A stretch of 40,591 nucleotides of DNA from positions 1 through 40,591 of the forward strand of contig JAFRQD010000041.1 of assembly GCA_017428785.1 (NCBI GenBank). Reading direction: 5' to 3'. Below, piece after piece: positions 1-7,009 of this stretch; positions within the stretch are counted from its first letter, which is position 1; each line of letters begins with the position of its first letter. A program made the translations under genes and the position numbers. The stretch is from Bacteroidaceae bacterium. Its GTDB lineage: Bacteria; Bacteroidota; Bacteroidia; Bacteroidales; Bacteroidaceae. The notes beneath the pieces are model-generated. The model searched no databases. It had not been told where the DNA came from and worked only from the letters and a program-made list of their open reading frames with translations.

Positions 1-125
1 AAGTACTGCCCTCCAGGCAGAGAGGAGATAGGCAGTTCCCTAAATCCAAGGGCGTTGCCCCTGGTTCTTCCCTTCGGTCAGACAGCAAAGCTGGTGTCCT
101 CATAGTATAGCCCTTTCGGGCTGAA
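1..125 (+). repeat. Mosaic stem-loop element, copy 1 (cut by window edge)
   Basis: This stretch aligns over about 120 bp with the reverse complement of roughly 25641-25770. The best block is about 45 bp (62-107) with two or three differences, containing CTTCCCTTCGGTCAG followed by AGCAAAGCTGGTGTCCTCAT. It also has short hairpins such as GCCCTTTCGGGC and GGGCGTTGCCC. It codes for nothing recognisable and probably continues left of the window. The family also includes 33911-34220, which shares the style of stem-loops but not this core. Confidence 0.8.
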
Positions 126-407
126 CTCCCTAAACTTGAATGATTTAATAATATACTCTGTTTGTTACTTCTCACTTTCGATATAGTTCTCGTGGTCATC
201 CTCACAGACATGGACGGCACGCCTTGAAAGATGATTCAAATGCCATGTTTTTTGTGTTTTCGGGTGTAAAGGTACGAAAAAGAATTGAAAAGTGAAGAAT
301 GGCAGGTGAAGAAATACCTGATTTCTTTTTGGGGACTTAGCGTATGGATGTGTGGAATTCATGGAAAATCCATTACAAAAAACGGGGCGAAAAATGGAGA
401 ATTCTGT

Positions 408-717
408 GTCGCCGCCAGAGCCGTTTGCCAACGCCGCACGCGAAGTTTGCCAACGCCGCACGCGACGATTGCAATTTTCCTGTGTGAAGTTGCCAGACGC
501 CCCACGCGGAATTTGACGGAAAACTATGCAGGATTTGACATCGGCTTGTTCGGGCCTTGTATTTTCTTTGCTTCGTGCCTCAAAATGTCCTGTTGCAACC
601 GATTGGTTTCCATAGGAAATTCGATTTAAGCGCATTTCTTGCGCTTGGGGTAGGAAAGTGCCACACGAGCAAAAATAATGCGTCAGAAAGCGTCTCACTT
701 GGAAAAATGTTTACAAA
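408..717 (-). repeat. Composite dispersed element, copy 1, with 22-bp array
   Basis: Reverse-complemented, this segment aligns along its length with 6596-6910. It begins with a block containing GTAAACATTTTTCC and GACGCTTTCTGACG, then GTGGCACTTTCCTA, then the block GCTTAAATCGAATTTCCTAT, then GGTTGCAA. It ends in a 22-bp-period array. In plus orientation the array units start with AACGCCGCACGCG at 430 and 452, with weaker units on both sides (about 408-517). An inner hairpin, AAGCGCA-TTTCT-TGCGCTT, lies near 627-646. It is non-coding, since a 22-bp period cannot keep a reading frame. Confidence 0.75.
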
Positions 718-764
718 TCAAGCAGAACAGAAAAGGTGTCGGCGAAGAAAAAACAAGCGTTCCT

Positions 765-796
765 TTTGTGTATTTCTCGCTTATTTCGTACCTTTG
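765..796 (+). promoter_or_regulatory. Bacteroidetes sigma-ABfr-type promoter of the Nudix-HAD gene
   Basis: A -33 TTTG (765-768), a 20-bp gap and a -7 TACCTTTG (789-796) match the known Bacteroides consensus TTTG/TAnnTTTG. The expected start site is near 802, giving an untranslated leader of about 88 nt before the ATG at 890. Confidence 0.75.
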
Positions 797-889
797 CACC
801 CAAAAATTAAAAAGGAATAAGATTTTTCTGCCCAAGTACGGTCAAGAATAGAGGCAAGGATATCCGTCGTTCCTTCAGGAAAAGAATAT

Positions 890-2179
890 ATGGACAATCA
901 GCAAGAGTTGTTTCCGGTCGTTGAGGAAAGCGGAAACGTGGTAGGCTCTGCCACGCGGGGCGAGTGTCATAGCGGCTCGAGGCTGCTGCATCCCGTCGTG
1001 CATCTGCATGTGTTCAATTCCAAGGGCGAAGTGTATCTGCAGAAAAGGCCCGAGTGGAAAGACATACAGCCGGGAAAGTGGGACACAGCCGTCGGAGGCC
1101 ATATCGACTATGGCGAGACGCCGGAAGAGGCTTTGCTCCGTGAAGTGTATGAGGAGTTGGGCATCACAGACTTCAAGCCCGACTTCGTCGACAAATATGT
1201 CTTCGAGAGCCGACGGGAACGCGAGCTGGTGTATGTGCATCGCACCACATACAACGGTGAGATTTGTCCGTCGGAAAATGAGCTGTCCGGCGGCCGTTTC
1301 TGGACGATGCAGGAGGTTAGGGATGCAATGGGGCAGGGAGTGCTGACACCCAACTTTGAGAGCGAGTTCAAAAGATGCTTTGGGAAAGAGCTGGGGCTGA
1401 AGTATGCCCTCTTCCTTGACATAGACGGGACTCTGGTGAGCTTCAAGACGCATGAAATCCCGCTCTCTACGGTGTTTGCCCTCACCCAAGCCAAGGCCAA
1501 TGGCCACAAGGTGTTTGTCTCTACAGGCCGCCCTCCGCTGATAATAAACAATCTCAGCGCCATCGAGCATCTCGTTGACGGATATGTGACCATCAACGGT
1601 GCGTTATGCTTTGTCGGCGAAGAGCTCGTCAGGTGCAAGGACATTCCAAAAGATGTGGTTCGGCTGGTTGTGAAGGACGCACAGGATAAGGGATACGGCA
1701 TGATTGTAGTCGGGGAGAGGAATGTGGCTGTGCTCGACCCGAAAGGAGAGGTTGACAAGATATTCCACAAGGAAATCGATGTGGAGATTGTTGAACAGGC
1801 AAAGCCTTTGGATGCCGTCCTCGAACAGCGAATCCTTCAGCTGACGCCTTTTTTCTCCGAAGCGTACGAATGTGAACTGATGCAGCGGATTCCAAACTGC
1901 ACCTCTGGCAGATGGCATCCTTCCTTTACCGACATTACGGCAAAAGGCGCAGACAAAGGGGAAGGCATCAAGGCTATGGCTGCTCACTTGGGGCTCGACC
2001 TTCAATTCACGATGGCCTTTGGCGATGGAGGCAACGACTGTTCCATGATTAAGACTGCGGGCATAGGTGTGGCGATGGGCAACGGACTTGAGTCACTCAA
2101 GGCAGAGGCTGATTATACCACCACTTCCGTAGATGATGATGGCGTGTTGAATGCGTTGCGCCATTTCGGCCTGGTGTAG
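890..2179 (+). CDS. Nudix hydrolase-HAD (Cof-type) phosphatase fusion
   Basis: This 429-residue protein joins two hydrolases. Residues 1-165 form a Nudix domain with a complete Nudix box at 70-92 (G70, E76, R84-E85, E88-E89, G91), resembling the IPP-isomerase/YfcD type. Residues 172-429 form a HAD domain of the Cof/sugar-phosphatase class: motif I DIDGT at 177-181, motif II STG at 211-213, a Lys near 352-356 and motif IV GDGGND at 378-383. All catalytic positions expected for both domains are present. The Nudix half should cleave a nucleoside diphosphate-X or similar pyrophosphate, and the HAD half should remove a phosphate. The pairing suggests sequential clean-up of one metabolite, but this is inference. 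It appears monocistronic with its own promoter. The ATG at 890 is the first in-frame start and begins before the Nudix fold. Confidence 0.9.
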   Translation: MDNQQELFPVVEESGNVVGSATRGECHSGSRLLHPVVHLHVFNSKGEVYLQKRPEWKDIQPGKWDTAVGGHIDYGETPEEALLREVYEELGITDFKPDFVDKYVFESRRERELVYVHRTTYNGEICPSENELSGGRFWTMQEVRDAMGQGVLTPNFESEFKRCFGKELGLKYALFLDIDGTLVSFKTHEIPLSTVFALTQAKANGHKVFVSTGRPPLIINNLSAIEHLVDGYVTINGALCFVGEELVRCKDIPKDVVRLVVKDAQDKGYGMIVVGERNVAVLDPKGEVDKIFHKEIDVEIVEQAKPLDAVLEQRILQLTPFFSEAYECELMQRIPNCTSGRWHPSFTDITAKGADKGEGIKAMAAHLGLDLQFTMAFGDGGNDCSMIKTAGIGVAMGNGLESLKAEADYTTTSVDDDGVLNALRHFGLV

Positions 2180-2310
2180 GCTGCTTGCTACCTTATAATA
2201 TAACGCCGCTTACGGAGGGAATGAACGCCCTGCGCAGGAGGCGTGACGAGTTCAGACTCTTGATTCCATGGACTATGCAGCAAGAGCGTGTATGACGACG
2301 GGTTATGTTG

Positions 2311-2358
2311 CCAAACTAACCACGCTTAGTTTGCAAACCATCCACGCTTAGTTTGCAA
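2311..2358 (+). repeat. CACGCTTAGTTTGCAA direct repeat, 22-bp period
   Basis: The string CCACGCTTAGTTTGCAA occurs twice, exactly 22 bp apart. It is preceded by CAAACTAA, which is the reverse complement of the TTAGTTTG inside the first unit, so the region can also form a hairpin. A related sequence with the same 22-bp spacing lies at 28271-28309, where it looks like a terminator. Confidence 0.7.
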
Positions 2359-2380
2359 TCTCTCCTTGTGGTGTTTTTGA

Positions 2381-2456
2381 TACGCAAGCTGCGTCCGGAC
2401 AATCGCAGGCTGCATCCGCCCAATCGCAAGTTGCGTCCCTCGATATGCAGCCTGCG
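2381..2456 (+). repeat. 21-bp-period array, four units (GCAAGCTGCG type)
   Basis: Four units begin at about 2383, 2404, 2425 and 2446, each 21 bp after the last. The core alternates between CGCAAGCTGCG, CGCAGGCTGCA, CGCAAGTTGCG and TGCAGCCTGCG, that is, a near-palindromic 10-11 bp dyad followed by a variable 10-bp linker. The same design recurs at 33747-33825. Confidence 0.75.
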
Positions 2457-2614
2457 TATCAAGAACTCTGCGACTTCCGAAGAGTATGCCGGCATGCGGA
2501 AAGAGGGAATGCCGCCTGCCTCGAAAATGCCGCAAACGGGCAGATATCCGCTTTTTCTTCCAGCTATTTGTCACTTTTGCTTTTTCAAATCTTCATCTTT
2601 TCAGTTTTTCTTTG

Positions 2615-2622
2615 TACCTTTG
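2615..2622 (+). promoter_or_regulatory. -7 promoter element for xseAB
   Basis: TACCTTTG fits the Bacteroidetes -7 box TAnnTTTG, 22 bp before the ATG at 2644. No clean TTTG is seen at -33; the best candidate is a T-rich stretch near 2595-2600. Confidence 0.6.
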
Positions 2623-2643
2623 CACTTGCTAACGAATGTGTGA

Positions 2644-3894
2644 ATGGAGAATGATGTAATGACTCTGTTCGAGCTGAACAGTCTTGTGCACGAGGTCATC
2701 GCAGGGAACTTCGATGAGGAATACTGGGTGACGGGCGAGCTGAGCGATGCCGGCTCACCAGCCTATGGCGGACACTTCTACGGGGAGCTTGTCCAAAAGG
2801 ACGAGGAGAGCGACCGCATCATTGCCAGAGCCCGAGTCACTTGCTGGGCAAGGACATACTCGATGCTTCGCCTGCGCTTCCAGAAAGAGGCGGGCGAGAC
2901 GCTTCGCAAGGGCTTGCAGGTGAAGCTCCTGGTGGAGGTCAACTTCCACGAGCAGTACGGCTACTCGCTCAACATCCTCGACATCGACTCCACATTCACG
3001 CTGGGCGACCTCGCAAAGAGGCGCAGGGAAATACTTCAGCAACTGGAGAGCGACGGCATCCTGCACGACAATCAGGAACTGCCCTTGCCGCGACTGCTGA
3101 GGCGGATAGCTGTCGTCAGCAGCGCCACAGCCGCTGGTTACGGCGACTTCTGCCATCAACTGGAGCAGAACGACTACCGATTCCATTTCGACATAAAGCT
3201 CTTTCCTGCCGTCATGCAGGGCGAGCAAGTGCCGGAAAGCATCATCGCCGCCCTCGAAGCAGTCCTCTTGGAACCGCCCTACGACCTCGTCGTCATCATC
3301 CGAGGAGGCGGAGCAAGCAGCGACCTCAGCGACTTCGACAGCTACGAGCTGGCAGCCTGCATCGCACAATATCCTCTGCCCGTCCTCACAGGCATCGGGC
3401 ATGAACGAGACGAGACGGTGCTCGACTTTGTGGCGCATACGCGAGTCAAGACGCCGACTGCCGCAGCAACTTTCATCATAGAGCATCAGGCCGATGAGGC
3501 AGCCTTGCTCGACGACCTCTATCAGCGCATCACACACTCAGCAGAGGAGCGAATACATCGCGAAAAGCAGCGATTGGAACACCGGCAGTCCGTCCTGCCC
3601 TTGCTCTTCTTGAACTTCATCCAAAGCAAGCAGAGCGGACTGGCTCTCCTTCGCCAAAGGCTATCGGCGGCCTGCCCTCAGCGTATCGAGCGCGAGCATC
3701 ATCGTCAGCAACTCCTTGAGAAGCGACTGGAAATGCTCGACCCGAAACTCCTCCTGAAGCGCGGCTACACGATAACCACCTGCGGGGGCAAGATAGTCCG
3801 CAGCACAGAAGGACTTATGGAAGGCGAGGTGCTGACTACTCAGACAGAACACGGAGAAATATATTCAAAGGTAGTATTATGCAAGAATCAATGA
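2644..3894 (+). CDS. xseA: Exodeoxyribonuclease VII large subunit
   Basis: This 416-residue protein is the catalytic large subunit of exonuclease VII, which degrades single-stranded DNA from both ends in the cytoplasm. The N-terminal 100 residues form the OB-fold nucleic-acid-binding domain (VTGELSDAG then the GHFYGEL region). The catalytic domain follows, with AVVSSATAAGYGDF, the glycine-rich VVIIRGGGASSDLSDFD and GIGHERDETVLDFVAH, and then a long charged helical region typical of the part that binds XseB. Length is normal for the family. Initiation could also occur at the Met six codons in (2659); the first ATG is kept because it lies 15-20 nt after the predicted start site. Its end overlaps xseB by 16 nt, indicating translational coupling. 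Confidence 0.95.
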   Translation: MENDVMTLFELNSLVHEVIAGNFDEEYWVTGELSDAGSPAYGGHFYGELVQKDEESDRIIARARVTCWARTYSMLRLRFQKEAGETLRKGLQVKLLVEVNFHEQYGYSLNILDIDSTFTLGDLAKRRREILQQLESDGILHDNQELPLPRLLRRIAVVSSATAAGYGDFCHQLEQNDYRFHFDIKLFPAVMQGEQVPESIIAALEAVLLEPPYDLVVIIRGGGASSDLSDFDSYELAACIAQYPLPVLTGIGHERDETVLDFVAHTRVKTPTAAATFIIEHQADEAALLDDLYQRITHSAEERIHREKQRLEHRQSVLPLLFLNFIQSKQSGLALLRQRLSAACPQRIEREHHRQQLLEKRLEMLDPKLLLKRGYTITTCGGKIVRSTEGLMEGEVLTTQTEHGEIYSKVVLCKNQ

Positions 3895-4079
3895 CTTACG
3901 AGCAGGCCATGCAGCAGCTGGAAGATATGGCCAGGCAGATGGAAAGCGGTCAGATAGGCATCGACGAAATGGCGGAGCGCCTTCGCGAAGCACAGAAGTT
4001 GATGAAGTATTGTCACGAAAAGCTATACGAAGCAGAAAAAAACTGCAAATCATTATTGAATGTCGAGGAAAAGGCGTAA
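3879..4079 (+). CDS. xseB: Exodeoxyribonuclease VII small subunit
   Basis: This 66-residue, almost wholly helical protein carries the XseB pattern: TYEQAMQQLEDMARQMESG, then a turn, then a second helix with ERLREAQKL and a C-terminal Lys/Glu-rich helix. Several copies bind the coiled-coil part of XseA to form active exonuclease VII. It starts inside the xseA coding region (16-nt overlap). Met5 (MTYEQAM) is a plausible alternative start. Its stop codon TAA doubles as the first bases of the -7 promoter box of the next gene. Confidence 0.93.
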   Translation: MQESMTYEQAMQQLEDMARQMESGQIGIDEMAERLREAQKLMKYCHEKLYEAEKNCKSLLNVEEKA

Positions 4080-4084
4080 CTTTG
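4056..4084 (+). promoter_or_regulatory. Promoter of ilvE overlapping the xseB stop codon
   Basis: The -7 box TAACTTTG (4077-4084) begins with the xseB stop codon TAA. A TTG (4056-4058) sits 18 bp upstream. The predicted start site is about 4090, leaving a leader of about 23 nt before the ilvE ATG at 4113. It would uncouple ilvE from exonuclease VII expression. Confidence 0.6.
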
Positions 4085-4112
4085 CACCGCAACTCGAATA
4101 ACATGATAGCCT

Positions 4113-5135
4113 ATGAAAGAAATCGATTGGAGTAACCTCTCGTTTGGTTACATGAAGACTGACTACAATGTGCGCTGCTACTATCGTAACGGTGCGTGGG
4201 GTGAGATAGAAGTATGCAGCGAGGAGACAATTCCCATCCACATGGCTGCCACTTGCTTGCACTACGGGCAGGAAGCATTCGAAGGGCTGAAGGCCTATCG
4301 CTGTCCCGACGGCAAGGTGCGCGTGTTCCGCAGCGATGAGAATGCAGCCCGCCTGCAAAGCACATGTCGCGGCATACTGATGCCTGAGCTTTCCACCGAG
4401 AAGTTCAATGAGATGGTGGACAAGGTGGTGCGTCTCAACGAGCGTTTCATTCCGCCTTACGAGAGCGGGGCAACGCTTTACATCCGTCCTCTGTTGATTG
4501 GCACAAGCGCTCAGGTGGGCGTTCATCCCGCAAGCGAATACCTCTTCCTCATCTTCGTGACACCCGTCGGCCCGTACTTCAAGGGCGGCTTTGCCACGAA
4601 TCCTTATGTCATCATCCGCGAGTACGACCGCTCGGCGCCGCTTGGAACCGGCATCTATAAGGTGGGAGGCAACTACGCAGCCAGCCTCAGGGCCAACAAG
4701 ATGGCGCACGACCTCGGTTACAGCTGCGAGTTCTATCTCGACGCGAAGGAAAAGAAATATATGGACGAGTGCGGCGCTGCCAACTTCTTTGGCATCAAGA
4801 ACAACACCTATGTCACGCCGAAGAGCTCCAGCATCCTGCCCAGCATCACGAACAAGAGCCTGATGCAGCTTGCCTTAGACCTCGGCATGAAGGTTGAGCG
4901 CCGGCAGATTCCCGAGGAGGAGCTTGCGACGTTCGAGGAGGCAGGGGCATGTGGAACGGCTGCCGTCATCAGTCCTATTGAGCGCATCGACGACCTCGAC
5001 ACCAAGCAGAGCTTCATCATCAGCAAGGACGGCCAGCCCGGTCCTGTCTGCCGCAAGCTCTATGAGAAGCTGCGCAACATCCAATACGGCATCGAGCCCG
5101 ACGTTCACGGTTGGACGAGGGTTGTGATAGAGTAG
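4113..5135 (+). CDS. ilvE: Branched-chain amino-acid aminotransferase (class IV PLP enzyme)
   Basis: This 340-residue enzyme transfers the amino group between glutamate and the keto acids of Leu, Ile and Val. It is the BCAT-II type common in Bacteroidetes. Visible landmarks are HYGQEAFEGLKAY at 50-62, the PLP lysine K183 in GIYKVGGNYAAS, E219 in MDECGAANFF, and the phosphate-binding CGTAAVISP near 277-285. Length and motifs are complete. It has its own promoter and is followed by a strong terminator. No other branched-chain amino-acid gene is nearby, so it appears to be a single-gene unit. Confidence 0.95.
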   Translation: MKEIDWSNLSFGYMKTDYNVRCYYRNGAWGEIEVCSEETIPIHMAATCLHYGQEAFEGLKAYRCPDGKVRVFRSDENAARLQSTCRGILMPELSTEKFNEMVDKVVRLNERFIPPYESGATLYIRPLLIGTSAQVGVHPASEYLFLIFVTPVGPYFKGGFATNPYVIIREYDRSAPLGTGIYKVGGNYAASLRANKMAHDLGYSCEFYLDAKEKKYMDECGAANFFGIKNNTYVTPKSSSILPSITNKSLMQLALDLGMKVERRQIPEEELATFEEAGACGTAAVISPIERIDDLDTKQSFIISKDGQPGPVCRKLYEKLRNIQYGIEPDVHGWTRVVIE

Positions 5136-5156
5136 GGTGTGTCCTGCAATACAATA

Positions 5157-5197
5157 AGCGCTGCCCGGGGTTGAATCCTGAGCAGCGCTCTTTTTTT
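5157..5197 (+). terminator. Rho-independent terminator after ilvE
   Basis: Stem AGCGCTGC (5157-5164) pairs with GCAGCGCT (5182-5189) and is followed at once by CTTTTTTT. The genes on both sides converge here. Read on the minus strand the same stem is followed by TTATTGTATT, so it may also stop ribH transcripts. Confidence 0.88.
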
Positions 5198-5219
5198 GCC
5201 TGTATTTCGGAGTTGGGTG

Positions 5220-5702
5220 TTATTCCCAGCCTCTTACCATTTTGATGGCGGTGATGGCGCACTCGTCGCCTTTGTTGCCAAGCATTCCGCCGCAGCGTTC
5301 CTGTGCTTGTTCCAGGGTGTTGCAGGTCAGCAAGCCATAGATGACGGGAATCTTGCCTTCTTTGTTGAGGTCGGCCAAGCCTTGAGTCGCTCCTTGGCAG
5401 ATGTAATCAAAGTGAGGCGTGTCGCCTTTGATGACGCATCCGATGGCGATGACGGCGTCCACCAAACCCGAGTTGACGAGACGTGAAGCGCCATAAACCA
5501 ATTCGAAGCTGCCCGGAACGGGTTTCACCTTGATGTCCTCTTCGCGAACACCGTGCTTGATGAGTGTATGACAAGCGCCTTCCAGCAGAGCGCCGGTTAT
5601 CTTGTCGTTCCATTCGCTCACGACGATGCCCACTCTCATGCCTGAGGCATCAGGCACGGAGTTGATGTCGTAGTCGGAAAGATTGTGAAGAAATGAAGCC
5701 AT
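5220..5702 (-). CDS. ribH: 6,7-dimethyl-8-ribityllumazine synthase
   Basis: This 160-residue enzyme condenses 5-amino-6-ribitylaminouracil with 3,4-dihydroxy-2-butanone 4-phosphate, the penultimate step of riboflavin synthesis. The substrate-binding segments [10 protein letters not shown] (27-36), [10 protein letters not shown] (63-72), [15 protein letters not shown] with catalytic H97, and QAQERCGG with R136 are all present. The family forms icosahedral or pentameric assemblies in the cytoplasm. The start codon overlaps the upstream TPR gene's stop as TAATG, so the two are translationally coupled. No other rib gene is in the window, which is usual for Bacteroidales. Confidence 0.96.
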   Translation of the reverse strand: MASFLHNLSDYDINSVPDASGMRVGIVVSEWNDKITGALLEGACHTLIKHGVREEDIKVKPVPGSFELVYGASRLVNSGLVDAVIAIGCVIKGDTPHFDYICQGATQGLADLNKEGKIPVIYGLLTCNTLEQAQERCGGMLGNKGDECAITAIKMVRGWE

Positions 5703-6373
5703 TACTGGGCAGCCTCCAAGTACTTGTCAATCTCGTAGTAGAGGTTGCTCTGCTGATATTTGCTCTTAATCTGTTTGTAGCAGTCGATAGCCTTATCGTT
5801 CTGACCGAGAGAGGCATATATCTGACCGGCTTGCAACAGGCAGGTGGGGCTGATGGTGTTGTTGTCGGCTTGCTGTGCGGCCTTCATGAGCAGTTCGGCA
5901 GCCTTTTCGTTTTCGCCGAGTTCGGCATAGCAGTTACCTTTCAGGGCGATGGCAGCCGGGCTGATCATAGCGTCGCCACAGTCGTCGAACTTGTTGAGCA
6001 TATCAATGGCTTCCTGATATTTCTCTGTGGCTGCGTAGCACTTAGCGGCATAGAGGCAAGCGATGTTGCCAGCCTTCGTGTTCTTGTAGTCTTCGGCAAC
6101 AGAGAGGAATCCCATGTTTTCGCCGTCGCCGTTGAGTGCCTTCTCGTAGTTGCCGTCCATGAAAGCCTGTTCGGCACGGAAGATGCTCTCGTTTGCGTGA
6201 AGGTTGCGCGGAGTGATGTAGAACTGGTGCACGAGCAGTGCAATGATGATGATGGCCAGCAGACCGCCACCTCCGTAGAGGATAGCTTTCTTGTACTTTT
6301 CGAAGAATGATCTTGAGGCGGCGAGGGTTTCATCGAACTCGTTCACCTGCTTTTGGTTTTTTTTCTTTGACAT
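5702..6373 (-). CDS. Membrane-anchored tetratricopeptide-repeat protein
   Basis: This 223-residue protein starts with a Lys-rich cytoplasmic tail (1-30), then one hydrophobic segment (about 31-51, [19 protein letters not shown]), then TPR-like helical pairs. Visible units include [38 protein letters not shown] and [19 protein letters not shown]. The topology resembles YfgM-type proteins (single-pass, TPR facing the periplasm), which act as scaffolds or chaperones; for this gene the function is inferred only. It is co-transcribed with ribH, overlapping by one base, from a clear promoter at 6426-6456. Confidence 0.85.
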   Translation of the reverse strand: MSKKKNQKQVNEFDETLAASRSFFEKYKKAILYGGGGLLAIIIIALLVHQFYITPRNLHANESIFRAEQAFMDGNYEKALNGDGENMGFLSVAEDYKNTKAGNIACLYAAKCYAATEKYQEAIDMLNKFDDCGDAMISPAAIALKGNCYAELGENEKAAELLMKAAQQADNNTISPTCLLQAGQIYASLGQNDKAIDCYKQIKSKYQQSNLYYEIDKYLEAAQ

Positions 6374-6425
6374 AATGGTTATTTAATATTTGAGATTTTC
6401 CACTTGTTATTTATAAAATTGCGTG

Positions 6426-6456
6426 CAAAGATACGACTATTTATTCAAATAACAAA
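6426..6456 (-). promoter_or_regulatory. Promoter of the TPR-ribH operon
   Basis: On the minus strand TTTG (6456-6453), 19 bp, then TATCTTTG (6433-6426) form a full Bacteroidetes promoter. The start site should be near 6420, with the ATG ending at 6373 and a leader of about 47 nt. Confidence 0.75.
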
Positions 6457-6595
6457 ATTAAGTTATCTAAATTTTCTTTTATCTTATGTTTTTATGAATA
6501 ATGTGTCGGCGTTCAAAACACGATGCGCCGGTTTTTCCGGTCATGGGAAAACAGTTCCGCCGCATTATGCTCTTCTTCTTTGAGAATGTCTGGAA

Positions 6596-6910
6596 TGTAA
6601 AGATTTTTCCTTGGCAGACGCTTTCTGACGGCCTGTTTTTGTTTCTGTGGCACTTTTCTACTCCCGAGGCGAAATAAGGGCTTAAATCGAATTTTCTATG
6701 GAAATCAAAGGGTTGCAAGGCTGCGTTTTCAGTTGTTTTGCAATGAAAGTACAGGCGTCGCGAGCGATATTGTTAAGTTCTGCATACTTTTCCGCCTATT
6801 TCCGCGTGTGGCGATGCCCAACTTCGCATGGGGCGATTCCAATCGCCGCGTGCAGCGTTTGCCATCGCCACGTGCGGCGTTGACAAACATCGCGTGTGGG
6901 GATGGGCATT
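6596..6910 (+). repeat. Composite dispersed element, copy 2, with 22-bp array
   Basis: Blocks in order are TGTAAAGATTTTTCC (6596), GACGCTTTCTGACG, GTGGCACTTTTCTA, GCTTAAATCGAATTTTCTAT and GGTTGCAAGG (6719). A moderately conserved 80-bp spacer containing TCTGCATA and TTTTCCG follows, then five 22-bp units at 6801, 6823, 6845, 6867 and 6889 with the theme CGCGTGNGGCG. The same order and spacing are found in reverse at 408-717, and a looser version at 13288-13566. Confidence 0.78.
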
Positions 6911-6944
6911 ATCGCTGCCTGCACTTGCAAATACCTCATGAAAA

Positions 6945-6985
6945 GTGTAAAGATTTTTCCAGCGGAAACATCGTTCTTTCTGATG
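6945..6985 (+). repeat. Partial copy of the composite element's left block
   Basis: GTGTAAAGATTTTTCC followed by a GTTCTTTCTGATG segment resembles the first 40 bp of the element at 6596, placed 35 bp after the end of that copy and in the same orientation. The rest of the element is missing; recG ends at 7010. Confidence 0.55.
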
Positions 6986-7009
6986 CAATCTTCGGAATAT
7001 GGCTGGTTG

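Larger units (their letters stand above)
1..889. other. Gene-free region made of dispersed repeats
   Basis: No convincing gene is seen here. The open frames that cross it run through repeats, overlap one another on both strands and resemble no family I know. The region holds a copy of the mosaic stem-loop element (1-125), a composite element with a 22-bp array (about 408-717) and the promoter of the Nudix-HAD gene (765-796). On the minus strand near 265-280 there is a promoter-like string reading TACCTTTA, with no evident gene downstream inside the window. It could serve a gene beyond the left edge or be a decayed repeat. Confidence 0.7.
2180..2643. other. Intergenic region with 22- and 21-bp repeats
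   Basis: This 464-bp gap separates the Nudix-HAD gene from xseA. It contains a pair of 22-bp-spaced TTAGTTT repeats (2311-2358), a four-unit 21-bp array (2381-2456) and, at its end, the xseA promoter. No gene is supported; short open frames here run across the repeats. Confidence 0.7.
6374..7009. other. Intergenic region filled by composite element
   Basis: This 636-bp gap lies between the TPR gene promoter and the recG 3' end. It contains the TPR-ribH promoter (6426-6456), composite element copy 2 (6596-6910) and a partial further copy (6945-6985). No gene is supported: the open frames here cross the repeats on both strands. Confidence 0.7.

Noticed and set aside
165-698. Possible small genes on either strand in 165-820
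   Set aside because: All run through the composite element and 22-bp units, overlap each other, and show no family resemblance or plausible promoter position.
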